The notes under the pieces were generated by a model. The model saw only the letters and a program-made list of their open reading frames with translations. It was not told where the DNA came from and searched no databases. The position numbers and the translations under genes were made by a program. A stretch of 32,263 nt of DNA, taken from Bacteroides sp. (GTDB lineage Bacteria > Bacteroidota > Bacteroidia > Bacteroidales > Muribaculaceae). Below, in pieces: positions 15,741 to 24,199 of this stretch. The stretch is from positions 12,202-44,464 of the forward strand of contig JAAVDD010000016.1 of NCBI GenBank assembly GCA_014801985.1, written 5' to 3'. The stretch's first letter is position 1, and every line of letters starts with the position of its first letter.

Positions 15741-17405
15741 ATGATAAAGATTGAAAACTTCATAAAGCTTTATGAAAAGAGCTTCATAGAGAACTGGGAT
15801 CTCCCTGCGCTGACTGATTACGTCAGTCAACGCACCCTGACCTATGGCCGCGTGGCTGCGACGATTGCCGAGATACATTTGTTTTTCGAAACCAATGGTA
15901 TAAAGCCCGGCTCCAAGATTGCACTCTGTGGAAAGGATTCCACCAGTTGGGTATTGATATATATGGCCACTGTGACCTACGGAGCGGTAATCGTTCCGAT
16001 TCTTCAGGAATTCAATCCTGTCGATGTGACGCATATCGTGAATCATTCAGAAGCTGAGATACTCTTCATTGACGAGCATATCTTTGAGCATATAGAGCCT
16101 GATGGACTCCTTAATATAAAGGGGGTGATGACGATAGGTATTGAGACCAGAGTGCTTCATGAGAAGGAGGGTTCCAATTTCAGCAATAATCTCCGTTTGT
16201 TGCGTCGTCGCTTCCGTCGTCGCTATCCCAATAAGTATTCGGCAGATGATGTGAAATATATCGATCGTGACAATAAGGAATTGGTGGAGATAAACTATAC
16301 TTCCGGCACCACCGGATTCTCCAAGGGGGTTATGCTCACAGGAGAGAATCTGGCGGGTAACGTATGCTTTGGGCTCGACACTGTTCTTCATTTCCGTAGT
16401 TCGAGGGCCTTGGCATTCCTTCCGTTGGCACATGCCTATGGCTGTGCGTTTGATATGCTCACACCTCTGGCTGCCGGCTCGCATGTCACTCTTTTGGGAA
16501 AGATTCCCTCACCGCGCGTGCTTATAAAGGCATTGTCGGAAGTGAAGCCGCATCTGGTAATATGTGTTCCCCTGATTCTTGAAAAGATATATAAGAATCA
16601 GATTCTGCCGATGATATCGAAAGGTACGATGCGTTGGACTCTCGCTGTCCCCTTGCTCGACACCTTTATATATTCAAAGATACGCAAGAAGCTAATCGAT
16701 GCGTTTGGAGGAGAATTTGAGGAGGTGATAGTAGGCGGGGCTCCGCTCAACCATGAGGTGGAGGATTTTCTTCATAAGATAAAGTTCCCCTTCACAGTGG
16801 GGTATGGCATGACGGAATGCGGGCCCCTTATTTCATATACTCCGTGGCGCGAATTCATACCCGGCTCGTCAGGCCGCACGCTTCCCATCATGGAGACAAA
16901 GATTGATTCTCCGGATCCTGAGAATATTCCGGGTGAGATATGCGTGAAGGGTACAAATGTGATGCAGGGTTATTACAAGAATCCGGAGGCCACCAAAGCT
17001 GTCTTTGACAAGGAGGGTTGGCTTCGCACCGGGGATATGGGTACCCGTTCTTCCGATGGTACTCTCTTCCTTCGTGGCCGATCCAAGACGATGATTCTTT
17101 CCGCATCGGGCCAGAATATATATCCGGAGGAGATCGAAGCCAAGCTTAACAATATGCCTTTTGTGGCTGAGAGTCTTGTAGTGGAGCGTGACGGCAAGCT
17201 CGTTGCTCTCGTCTATCCAGATTATGATGCTCTCGACCGTATCGGGGTTTCCGGGGCTGATGCCGCTCCCACCATGGAGAATATAAGGGAGGAACTTAAC
17301 AAGCTTGTGGCTCCCTACGAGAGAATTGCTAAGATTATTCTTGTCCCCCATGAATTTGAAAAGACTCCTAAGAGATCAATCAAACGTTTCCTTTATACCC
17401 AATAG
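15741..17405 (+). CDS. Long-chain acyl-CoA synthetase (AMP-binding family)
   Basis: This 554-residue enzyme activates a fatty acid with ATP and joins it to coenzyme A. The family motifs are present: the P-loop YTSGTTGFSKG (186-196), GYGMTECGP (354-362), GWLRTGDMG (426-434), GRSKTMILSASGQNIYPEEIE (446-466), and a C-terminal KTPKRSIKR segment (541-549) where the catalytic lysine is expected. The protein lacks long extensions and resembles the FadD15-type synthetases of Bacteroidota. Membrane association is likely but no membrane helix is evident. The preceding alcohol dehydrogenase is co-directional; a shared pathway is possible but unproved. A double hairpin follows. Confidence 0.88.
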   Translation: MIKIENFIKLYEKSFIENWDLPALTDYVSQRTLTYGRVAATIAEIHLFFETNGIKPGSKIALCGKDSTSWVLIYMATVTYGAVIVPILQEFNPVDVTHIVNHSEAEILFIDEHIFEHIEPDGLLNIKGVMTIGIETRVLHEKEGSNFSNNLRLLRRRFRRRYPNKYSADDVKYIDRDNKELVEINYTSGTTGFSKGVMLTGENLAGNVCFGLDTVLHFRSSRALAFLPLAHAYGCAFDMLTPLAAGSHVTLLGKIPSPRVLIKALSEVKPHLVICVPLILEKIYKNQILPMISKGTMRWTLAVPLLDTFIYSKIRKKLIDAFGGEFEEVIVGGAPLNHEVEDFLHKIKFPFTVGYGMTECGPLISYTPWREFIPGSSGRTLPIMETKIDSPDPENIPGEICVKGTNVMQGYYKNPEATKAVFDKEGWLRTGDMGTRSSDGTLFLRGRSKTMILSASGQNIYPEEIEAKLNNMPFVAESLVVERDGKLVALVYPDYDALDRIGVSGADAAPTMENIREELNKLVAPYERIAKIILVPHEFEKTPKRSIKRFLYTQ

Positions 17406-17431
17406 GGTGTAAGAATATTATAAGGATATAG

Positions 17432-17489
17432 ATTTTATCCCTTATAGGGTATAAAATAAGATGCGTATCATTTATTTGATGCGCATCTT
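17432..17489. terminator. Double hairpin, bidirectional terminator
   Basis: The first hairpin pairs ATTTTATCCC (17432-17441) with AGGG and ATAAAAT (to 17457) with one bulge. The second pairs AAGATGCGTATCA (17458-17470) with TGATGCGCATCTT (17477-17489), 13 pairs with one G-U, around a six-base loop. T and A runs flank it on both sides. It separates convergent genes and can serve both. Confidence 0.8.
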
Positions 17490-17520
17490 TCTTTAGGTAT
17501 AGCTAAAATCAGGTTCCTTC

Positions 17521-19179
17521 TCATTCAGAAGGAATGAGGAAATGATCACCTGTCTCTTTAACTATATTTTCGTAATATTTCTTGTCATAGCCGGGGAAAG
17601 TGGGGTAGGCCGGTATCCCATACTCGGTAAGTATGAAATTCCCGTTCTCATCCGTTTTCTTTTGGTTGCCATCCATGAACTTCACTAAGAGATAAGTGGC
17701 AAGATTACGGTAGGCATCGGTTGCCTCCTTCGCTATCTCCTTACCTTCCTTGTTCACTGCTGCACGGTATGCATCCATATCCCCATTGTTTACTAACAAT
17801 GAAAGCTCCTTTTCTTTATCGGCACGGGAGGATTGATATTTATCTTCCAATGCACCCTGCACCTTGCGGATGTCGGGAATCATCATATCGTAACGGTTGT
17901 AGGCCTGATTTGCCACCCAGTTTGTCATCCAGAAATTTGCATCCATATCGAAGGTATTGATATCCCCCTTATCGAGCTGGGATGGTATTTCCGTCATGCC
18001 GCAGTAGAAAGGCATATAGACGGAGGTATTTGTGTCGTCAGTGCCAAACCAAAGGACTCCGCCCACCGGGTCGGGAAGGGAATCGCGACTCTGGCTCACA
18101 AAGCTCCAGCCGGTCTGCTGAGTGGCTATGGCGCGCTCCATACAATATTTTTTACCATCCACTTCATACTCCATAGGGCGCCAACGGTAGGGGACATGGT
18201 TGGGACCTGCACCGACATCCTGAGTCATATCAAAGGGAGTGCCTTCAAAGTGGTCGCGCATACTCCACTGCATATCTTTAAGTGAAACCTTTTTCTCAGG
18301 AATCACATAAAGAGGCATCGGATCGTCGGATTCACCTGCACACCATGCGTAATATTTATCGGTTTCAGGGGCAAAGCGACGGAAATAGCTCCACACTCGT
18401 GCATCGCAGCCACGACGGGTGGCGACGTCATGCTCGCCATAGGCATCGGCAAAAGAGAAATCTTCATCCTTGCCATTGAAATAACCTTTCTTTCTTGCAA
18501 AGGAGATAACATCCTTGGAGGCCATCACATTCTCCTTATCCTTCATATTGACTTTACGGATACGAGGTTCGTTGGCATGTCCTGAGATAGCATCATCGGG
18601 AATGCGGACTGCGATCCACACGGCACCTTTCTCAGCGCCCTTGCCGATCATCTCCATAACCCACACCTCATTCTTATCGGCGATGGAGAAAGATTCTCCT
18701 TCGGAGGCGTAGCCATATTCATTCACAAGGTCGCCCATGAGTTTGACGGCTTCGCGTGCCGTCTTGCAACGTTCAAGGGCAATCTGAATAAGAGAGCCGT
18801 AGTCGATGATGGCTTGGCCTGTGGTGTCGGCCAGTTCATGACGTCCTCCCCATGTGGATTCACCGATGGCGAGCTGATGCTCGTTGATATTTCCCACCAC
18901 ATTATATGTCTCTGAGGGCTGGGGGATTTCACCAAGGAATTTGTTTGAATCCCAGTCGATCACTTTTCTCATGGCCCCCTTCTCATGTTTTGCAGCAGGG
19001 GTATGAGTGAGCATACCGTAAAGGTTATGGGAGTCGGCGGCGTAGGTCACCATGACAGATCCGTCGGTGGTGGCTTTTTTCCCGGCGATAAGATTAGTGC
19101 AAGCATCAGCTTGGAGGGAGAGTGCCAGAGCCGCAATAGCGGATAAGGTGAAAGATATCTTCTTCAAATTTCGTTTCAT
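17521..19179 (-). CDS. C69-family dipeptidase, secreted
   Basis: This 552-residue enzyme belongs to the peptidase C69 group (PepD-like Ntn hydrolases) that cleave dipeptides. A signal peptide covers about residues 1-26 and ends in ADA. Cys27, in ACTNLIAGKKATTDGS, is the expected catalytic nucleophile, exposed when the leader is removed. Other family blocks are VMVTYAADSH, GNINEHQLAIGESTWGGR, YASEGESFSIADKNEVWVMEMIGKG and RRGCDARVWSYFRRFAP. The last 100 residues are charged and helical. With the POT transporter and tricorn-like peptidase nearby it suggests peptide use. A good promoter lies just upstream. Confidence 0.9.
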   Translation of the reverse strand: MKRNLKKISFTLSAIAALALSLQADACTNLIAGKKATTDGSVMVTYAADSHNLYGMLTHTPAAKHEKGAMRKVIDWDSNKFLGEIPQPSETYNVVGNINEHQLAIGESTWGGRHELADTTGQAIIDYGSLIQIALERCKTAREAVKLMGDLVNEYGYASEGESFSIADKNEVWVMEMIGKGAEKGAVWIAVRIPDDAISGHANEPRIRKVNMKDKENVMASKDVISFARKKGYFNGKDEDFSFADAYGEHDVATRRGCDARVWSYFRRFAPETDKYYAWCAGESDDPMPLYVIPEKKVSLKDMQWSMRDHFEGTPFDMTQDVGAGPNHVPYRWRPMEYEVDGKKYCMERAIATQQTGWSFVSQSRDSLPDPVGGVLWFGTDDTNTSVYMPFYCGMTEIPSQLDKGDINTFDMDANFWMTNWVANQAYNRYDMMIPDIRKVQGALEDKYQSSRADKEKELSLLVNNGDMDAYRAAVNKEGKEIAKEATDAYRNLATYLLVKFMDGNQKKTDENGNFILTEYGIPAYPTFPGYDKKYYENIVKETGDHFLIPSE

Positions 19180-19197
19180 AAAGAATTAATGTTTTTG

Positions 19198-19228
19198 CAA
19201 AAATAGCAAATATAATTTTATTTTGCAA
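19198..19228 (-). promoter_or_regulatory. Promoter of the C69 dipeptidase gene
   Basis: On the minus strand TTGC (19228-19225), 19 bases, then TATTTTTG (19205-19198) match the Bacteroidota promoter form, giving a start about 15 bases before the ATG at 19179. A second TAnnTTTG match lies just upstream at 19214-19207. Confidence 0.65.
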
Positions 19229-19267
19229 TTAGTTGGATATGCTTATAAATTCCAATTATAATTGCTT

Positions 19268-20017
19268 TCAATTCCTCCTAACTATTGTGGATCCATTTGC
19301 CTGATGTGTTGCGAGAATAAGCATCTCAGCTATCTGGACATGTCCTGGAGCCTGTGCTGCATATAAGGCAGCATCAGCGATGTCGTCGCCGGTAAGAGGT
19401 GTAATTCCTTTATATACGTTGTCGGCGCGGTCTTTATCTCCGTGGAAGCGGACATTACTGAAATTCGTCTCCACAAGACCGGGTTTTAGAAGAGTGACCC
19501 TGACTTCGGTGTGAGCTACGTCGATACGCAATCCGTCGGTGATGGATTTCACGGCCGCCTTTGTGGCGCAATACACATTGCCGTTGACGTAGGCGGCGTC
19601 TCCGGCCACCGAACCAATGTTTATCACATGCCCACGGTTTCGAGCCACCATCTCTGGAACTATCAAGCGTGTCATGGTCAACAGCCCTTTGATATTGGTG
19701 TCGATCATAGTGTCCCAGTCGGTGAAATCACCCTGATATTCCGGGTCAAGTCCGAGTGCCAGTCCGGCGTTGTTGATGAGCACGTCTATCTCTTTCCAAT
19801 CTTCCGGTAAGGATGAAACGCACTTTTCCGCGTCATCGCGATCACGTACATCAAAAACCAAGGTGAGCAGATTATCCCCGAACTCTTCTTTAAGTATATC
19901 GAGTTTTGCCCTGTTTCTGCCTGTGGCTATTACTTTATATCCGGCATTAAGGAACCTGCGGACACACGCTTCTCCGATTCCGCTTGTGGCTCCCGTAATC
20001 ATTGCTATCTTTTTCAT
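19268..20017 (-). CDS. Short-chain dehydrogenase/reductase (YdfG-like)
   Basis: This 249-residue oxidoreductase has the classical SDR layout. The cofactor loop is TGATSGIG (8-15), with ATGRNRAKL at 31-39 favouring NADP. NNAG is at 82-85, Asn109, Ser136, Tyr149 and Lys153 form the catalytic set, and KPGLVETNFSNVRFHGD follows. The overall pattern resembles YdfG, which oxidises 3-hydroxy acids and serine, but the substrate is not proved. The start overlaps the end of the upstream nucleotidyltransferase gene by 71 bp in another frame. Confidence 0.9.
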   Translation of the reverse strand: MKKIAMITGATSGIGEACVRRFLNAGYKVIATGRNRAKLDILKEEFGDNLLTLVFDVRDRDDAEKCVSSLPEDWKEIDVLINNAGLALGLDPEYQGDFTDWDTMIDTNIKGLLTMTRLIVPEMVARNRGHVINIGSVAGDAAYVNGNVYCATKAAVKSITDGLRIDVAHTEVRVTLLKPGLVETNFSNVRFHGDKDRADNVYKGITPLTGDDIADAALYAAQAPGHVQIAEMLILATHQANGSTIVRRN

Positions 20018-20321
20018 AAATCAATTTTTTAGTATTATCAAGTTCTTTTCTAAAATAATGATTGGTTATACCGTCTTCAATCACCATATCGATCCTGCGA
20101 CCGAGAAGTTGTTCAAGATCATGTATAAAATCAAAGAATAGGTCAGCCCAATCAGTCTTATCTTTTTCAATTTTTTCCTTATCGAAATCTACTGCAAAAT
20201 CAATATCACTTTCTGAATTGAAGCGATCTGTCAGGATTGAACCGAAAACATAAAGGCATTTCACTTTATATTTCTTGCAAAGTGAAGCAATCTTATCTAT
20301 ATTTAGCTCTATCAATTTCAT
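19947..20321 (-). CDS. MNT-type nucleotidyltransferase domain protein
   Basis: This 124-residue protein has the minimal nucleotidyltransferase core found in MntA-type antitoxins. The motif GSx10DxD is complete: Gly27-Ser28 and Asp39, Asp41 in FGSILTDRFNSESDIDFAVD. The third acid residue is Asp78 in GRRIDMV. The family usually ends near the LIYE seen at 100-103. Here the frame runs on for about 20 more residues inside the SDR gene. Such proteins are normally encoded beside a HEPN toxin whose RNase or nucleotide-binding role they block by AMPylation, but no HEPN gene adjoins this one. The start at 20321 follows a strong promoter with a short leader; a TTG at 20384 would lie inside that promoter. 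Confidence 0.78.
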   Translation of the reverse strand: MKLIELNIDKIASLCKKYKVKCLYVFGSILTDRFNSESDIDFAVDFDKEKIEKDKTDWADLFFDFIHDLEQLLGRRIDMVIEDGITNHYFRKELDNTKKLIYEKDSNDYGSHKRNRRSVCPQVP

Positions 20322-20353
20322 ATTATTGTTGTATGGATTCTTAGTATTTTCCT

Positions 20354-20384
20354 CAAAGTTAAGGAAAATAGAATAAAATTGCAA
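20354..20384 (-). promoter_or_regulatory. Promoter of the nucleotidyltransferase gene
   Basis: On the minus strand TTGC (20384-20381), 19 bases, then TAACTTTG (20361-20354) fit the Bacteroidota form. Transcription would start near 20350, about 29 bases before the ATG at 20321. Confidence 0.7.
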
Positions 20385-20451
20385 GATTCGTTTTAAACTT
20401 ATTTTTTGGGATTGCCGTTAGAAATTATAGAAATCAACTTCGCAAGTCTCC

Positions 20452-20471
20452 TTATGGGATATGAGGTTATG
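20452..20471 (-). repeat. Inverted near copy of the 15713-15733 repeat
   Basis: The minus strand reads CATAACCTCATATCCCATAA. It agrees with the plus-strand sequence at 15713-15733 apart from one base missing and one changed. Confidence 0.5.
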
Positions 20472-20507
20472 CATAGCCCATGATAGTTTGTAGCTGAATT
20501 CCAGTAG

Positions 20508-20527
20508 GGACGCTCCATGGAGCGTCC
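20508..20527. repeat. 20-bp perfect palindrome (REP-like)
   Basis: GGACGCTCCATGGAGCGTCC is its own reverse complement and is flanked by TAG on the left and GCGGAG on the right. It lies between the nucleotidyltransferase promoter and the GNAT gene. Such GC-rich palindromes occur as dispersed intergenic repeats in many bacteria. Confidence 0.65.
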
Positions 20528-20575
20528 GCGGAGTTGGATAACGGCAGGTGATTAAATTATTAAAAATCATAGATT

Positions 20576-20872
20576 ATGGAATTTGTAGTAGAAAAAGACA
20601 GGATATATGCAGAAGATTCCGATGGAAAATTATTGGCCGAAGTTACATTTCCTACAAAGGGATCGGTGTCAACAATCGACCATACATTTGTGGATGATTC
20701 GTTGCGTGGTCAGGGGATAGCCGGGAAATTGGTTAAGATGGCAGCCGATACAATCCTGTCTGAAGAGAATAAAATAGCAGCCACGTGCCCATACGCCGTC
20801 AGTTGGTTTGAGAAGCATCCGGAATATAAGGTGATCTATCCCGCAGCCCCGGCTTGCAGGGTAGGCAAGTAG
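20576..20872 (+). CDS. GNAT-family N-acetyltransferase, YjdJ-type
   Basis: This 98-residue protein resembles the small GNAT group of YjdJ type (COG2388). The acetyl-CoA-binding segment is RGQGIAGKLVKMAADT (44-59), preceded by STIDHTFVDDSLRG and followed by ATCPYAVSWFEKHPEYKVIY, both typical. Its substrate is unknown. The ATG at 20576 gives the normal family length. It stands alone among repeats, 49 bases after the 20-bp palindrome, and no clear promoter of the usual form was found. Confidence 0.85.
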   Translation: MEFVVEKDRIYAEDSDGKLLAEVTFPTKGSVSTIDHTFVDDSLRGQGIAGKLVKMAADTILSEENKIAATCPYAVSWFEKHPEYKVIYPAAPACRVGK

Positions 20873-20904
20873 AAAGATGAAGTTGACCCATCTCGGTTTT
20901 AAAA

Positions 20905-20920
20905 TTTCAATTAATTGAAA
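20905..20920. repeat. 16-bp AT-rich palindrome after the GNAT gene
   Basis: TTTCAATTAATTGAAA is a perfect palindrome 33 bases after the GNAT stop. It may help end the transcript, but no T run follows. Confidence 0.4.
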
Positions 20921-20991
20921 AATAGAGAGGGAAGTTTTAACAGTTTTAATTTTAAATTTCTTAAAAGATCTTTCTTGCAGAACTTAAAGTA

Positions 20992-21232
20992 TAAGTAGCT
21001 GTTCAAATTAAACGGCTACTATATTTAGCCAAATTAATAAGCTGCCCCCATACAATCTGCTTGTTCTTTTTGGCGCTTTTGCTTCCGTTAATCAGTCGCA
21101 TAGCACGCTATGCTCCCTCTTCACATAAGCAAAATCCCTCAAAATTGAAAATCAACGAGTTTCCTTAAAAAGAAACTATGACGAGTCAAATAACTGCGCA
21201 TATTGTATGTGTTTAATTTGAACAGCTACTTA
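20992..21232. mobile_element. MITE-like element with 22-bp terminal inverted repeats
   Basis: The ends 20992-21013 and 21211-21232 are perfect reverse complements over 22 bases (starting TAAGTAGCTGTTCAAATTAA). The outer TA at each end could be a target duplication, leaving a 237-bp body that opens AGTAGCTGTT and ends AACAGCTACT. Nested inside are further inverted pairs: CATACAAT (21049-21056) with ATTGTATG (21202-21209), and GCATAGC-AC-GCTATGC at 21098-21113. No coding frame of useful length is present, so it would need a transposase in trans. TA duplication would fit an IS630/mariner-type source. It fills about half of the gene-free stretch 20873-21347. Confidence 0.75.
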
Positions 21233-21234
21233 AC

Positions 21235-21278
21235 ATTTTGACGTAATAAAAATGGGGGTATAAACTTATCGTCAAAAT
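21235..21278. repeat. 9-bp inverted repeat next to the MITE
   Basis: ATTTTGACG (21235-21243) and CGTCAAAAT (21270-21278) are perfect reverse complements around a 26-base centre containing GGGGG. They start two bases after the MITE and are followed by a T-rich run at 21279-21288. The remaining bases up to the helicase ATG show no clear promoter. Confidence 0.45.
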
Positions 21279-21347
21279 CATCTTTTTTCATAGATTAAAT
21301 GAAAAACAAGATATTTTACGTTATAACAATAGATAGAAATTACAAAT

Positions 21348-23450
21348 ATGGAAATAAAAAACGAAAACTTAGAGGAAAATATAGACGTGACTAATCCTGA
21401 AGTCAGCCTTGAAGAAGTGGTGGAAACCCCCGAAGAGATCACTGAAACTGTTGAACTACCGGAAGAAGTCGCTGAAATGATAGAGAGTGTAGATGACATT
21501 GAGGATCTCAATACAGCCGTAGCCAATGCTCCCGCAGAGGAGGTGATTGTAGAGAGCGAGCCGGAAGGCACTAAATTCGCCGATCTCGGAATTAACGAAG
21601 ATCTGCTGAAGGCAATCACCGATATGGGATTCGAGAATCCGATGCCTATTCAGGAGATGGTGATTCCTCATCTTATCGAGAAAGAGGGAGATGTTATAGG
21701 TCTTGCTCAGACCGGAACAGGAAAGACAGCCGCCTTCGGTCTCCCCGTGCTTCAGCGTGTAAACCCGGAAGAACGCGTGCCCCAGGCTTTGATCATAGCT
21801 CCTACCCGCGAGCTGTGTCTGCAGATTGCCGGTGACTTGGCCGACTTCTCAAAATATCTTCCCGATATAAAGATTCTGCCTGTATATGGAGGTTCGAGCA
21901 TCGAAAGCCAGATTCGCACCCTCAAAAATGGAGTGCAGGTCATTGTAGCCACTCCGGGTCGTCTCATAGACCTTATCAAGCGTGGCGTTGTGAAGCTGGA
22001 GAAAGTGAATACCGTGATTCTCGATGAGGCCGATGAGATGCTGAACATGGGCTTCCTCGACGATATCGATGAAATCCTTTCCCATGTGCCCGACAACCGC
22101 AAGATGCTTATGTTCTCGGCCACAATGCCGAAAGAGATTGCCGGCATCGCGCGCAAATATATGAAGGATCCGGTAGAGTTTGTAGCAGGTAACCGTAACG
22201 AGGCATCGAAGAATGTGCGTCATATATATTATATGGTGAAAGCACACGACAAATACCTTGCCTTGAAACGCGTGGTCGATAACAGTCCTAACATATACGG
22301 TATCATCTTCTGCCGCACCAAGAAAGAGACTCAGGAAATTGCCGACAAGCTTATCAACGATGGATATAATGCCGACTGTCTGCATGGCGACCTCTCCCAG
22401 AGCCAGCGCGACTTGGCGATGAAGAAATTCCGCGATCACGTGACGCAGCTCCTTGTCGCTACCGATGTCGCAGCCCGCGGTCTTGATGTTGACGACCTTA
22501 CACACGTTATCAACTATGGCTTACCCGATGATCCGGCCACATATACCCACCGAAGCGGTCGTACGGGACGTGCCAATAAGACGGGCGTGTCAGTGGCCAT
22601 AATTCATTCGCGCGAGAAGAGTAAGCTCCGCGAGATCGAGAAGAGAATAGGAAAGACATTTGAATACCGTAAGGTGCCGACTCCGGAGCATATCATAGAG
22701 AAACAGCTTTATAATCTTGCCGACCGTCTGGAGAAAGTGGAGGTGGATGAGAAGGAGATAGCAAAATATCTGCCCGGAGTGAAGAAAAAACTCGAATGGC
22801 TTTCTGAGGCCGACCTTCTGAAGCGTGTGCTCTCACTGGAATTCAACCGACTTCTGGAATATTATCGGAATATGCCTGATATCGACCTCAATGCCGATGG
22901 TAAGGAGAAAGGCACCAGAGAGAAAGGGGAGCGCAAGAAAGGGGATGCACGCAAGAATAAAGACCGCCGCACGGCAGAAAACGGTTTTGAGCGTCTAATG
23001 GTCGATATAGGCAAGGGCGCCGGATTCTTCCCCGGTAATCTTATGGAGCTTGTCAATAAGAATGTCCCCGGCCATAAACCTGAGATAGGGCGTATCGACC
23101 TCCTTCCTGATTACACTCTCTTCGATGTCCGCAAGGAGGATGCACGCCGGGTGCTCGACGCTCTTCGTCATGCCGAATTCTATGGACAGCCCGTGAATTG
23201 CGAGATAGCCACCGACCGCGACTATTCTGCAGATGCACGCAAGAGAGGTAAAGGGAAGAAAGGCGCTCCCAAGGATAAAGGCGCCAAGGAGAAGAAAGGG
23301 AAAGGAAAGCGCGTTTCGTATGGCGGTGATCCCTTCGCTCTCGTAGAGGCTGCCGGCAGAAAACCAAAGAAAGAGAAGAAGGCCAAGGCCGCGAAGAAGG
23401 ATAAGGAGCCGAAATATAACGGCAACTATGATATCTTCATGAAGAAATGA
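21348..23450 (+). CDS. DEAD-box ATP-dependent RNA helicase with DbpA-type RNA-binding domain
   Basis: This 700-residue helicase remodels RNA and probably aids ribosome assembly or cold growth, like DeaD/CsdA. An acidic, low-complexity extension fills residues 1-73. The core follows: Q motif FENPMPIQ (95-102), Walker A AQTGTGKT (120-127), PTREL (152-156), DEAD (226-229), SAT (257-259), ARGLD (376-380) and HRSGRTGR (401-408). A charged linker near 515-545 leads to a DbpA-type RNA-binding domain (about 546-622). The tail from 629 is rich in Lys and Gly. The long acidic head is unusual for the group. The DUF3256 gene starts 7 bp after the stop. Confidence 0.92.
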   Translation: MEIKNENLEENIDVTNPEVSLEEVVETPEEITETVELPEEVAEMIESVDDIEDLNTAVANAPAEEVIVESEPEGTKFADLGINEDLLKAITDMGFENPMPIQEMVIPHLIEKEGDVIGLAQTGTGKTAAFGLPVLQRVNPEERVPQALIIAPTRELCLQIAGDLADFSKYLPDIKILPVYGGSSIESQIRTLKNGVQVIVATPGRLIDLIKRGVVKLEKVNTVILDEADEMLNMGFLDDIDEILSHVPDNRKMLMFSATMPKEIAGIARKYMKDPVEFVAGNRNEASKNVRHIYYMVKAHDKYLALKRVVDNSPNIYGIIFCRTKKETQEIADKLINDGYNADCLHGDLSQSQRDLAMKKFRDHVTQLLVATDVAARGLDVDDLTHVINYGLPDDPATYTHRSGRTGRANKTGVSVAIIHSREKSKLREIEKRIGKTFEYRKVPTPEHIIEKQLYNLADRLEKVEVDEKEIAKYLPGVKKKLEWLSEADLLKRVLSLEFNRLLEYYRNMPDIDLNADGKEKGTREKGERKKGDARKNKDRRTAENGFERLMVDIGKGAGFFPGNLMELVNKNVPGHKPEIGRIDLLPDYTLFDVRKEDARRVLDALRHAEFYGQPVNCEIATDRDYSADARKRGKGKKGAPKDKGAKEKKGKGKRVSYGGDPFALVEAAGRKPKKEKKAKAAKKDKEPKYNGNYDIFMKK

Positions 23451-23457
23451 TTATATA

Positions 23458-24132
23458 ATGATAAGAAAGCTGATTATAAAGATTATGGCGACAATGGCAG
23501 TGATTTTCTCTGCCATTGTCCCTGCTTATGGAGCGGAGATAGCCGTCGATAGCGTATCGGCCGGGGATGTCTTCGTGAATCTCCCTCTCAAAACACTCGA
23601 TATTCTCAGTCGCTCACGCCGCATGGATATGCTCGACTATTATGCCGCCGACAGTATCTATAAGGCTCCAAACGGCATGGAGGGGCTTTCGGAACTTGTG
23701 AAAGTCACCCCGGATTACCTCAAGGTGAAGATCACTCCTGTCACTGACATGGATATCCTTATGCTGCGTTCCCCAAAAAAGGCTCTTGCAGTGGTTTTGT
23801 ACACAATAGGAGGTGATGGACAGGCAGCCGATACAGATGTAACTTTCCTTGACGACCGGATGCAGGAACTTCCGAGAAAGAAGTATCTGGAATATCCGGA
23901 TGTGCTCGACTTTTTCAATCTTCCAGATAAGGAAGTGAAGGAAAAGATTGAGGAGATTATCCCTTTTCCAACTATTGAATTCACAGCCGATCCCTCTTCC
24001 ACAACACTGAGTGCCACCCTCACGGTGGGGGAGTTCCTGGGGAAAGAGAACTTTGAATATATAAAGAGATATATGAAAACCTCACCGCTTCAGTTCCGCT
24101 GGAATGGGAAGAAGTATGAACCGGTGAAATAA
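23458..24132 (+). CDS. DUF3256 family secreted protein
   Basis: This 224-residue protein matches the DUF3256 family of Bacteroidota, whose function is unknown. A signal peptide covers residues 1-25 (ending YGA). The mature part begins near AVDSVSAGDVFVNLPLKTLDILSRSRRMDMLDYYAADS, a family hallmark, and ends with FQFRWNG-like LQFRWNGKKYEPVK. No lipobox is present, so a soluble periplasmic form is likely. It is 7 bp downstream of the helicase and likely shares its transcript. Confidence 0.82.
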   Translation: MIRKLIIKIMATMAVIFSAIVPAYGAEIAVDSVSAGDVFVNLPLKTLDILSRSRRMDMLDYYAADSIYKAPNGMEGLSELVKVTPDYLKVKITPVTDMDILMLRSPKKALAVVLYTIGGDGQAADTDVTFLDDRMQELPRKKYLEYPDVLDFFNLPDKEVKEKIEEIIPFPTIEFTADPSSTTLSATLTVGEFLGKENFEYIKRYMKTSPLQFRWNGKKYEPVK

Positions 24133-24141
24133 TAAAAAAAC

Positions 24142-24199
24142 GATAGCGCATGTCGGCTTTTTGGCAAGTTCTTTGCTTATACGGCCGAAATGCGCTATC
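24142..24199. repeat. 16-bp inverted repeat spanning the gltX promoter
   Basis: GATAGCGCATGTCGGC (24142-24157) and GCCGAAATGCGCTATC (24184-24199) are reverse complements at 15 of 16 positions, with a 26-base centre. It starts 9 bases after the DUF3256 stop and could end that transcript, but the right arm also covers part of the gltX -7 element. Confidence 0.7.
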
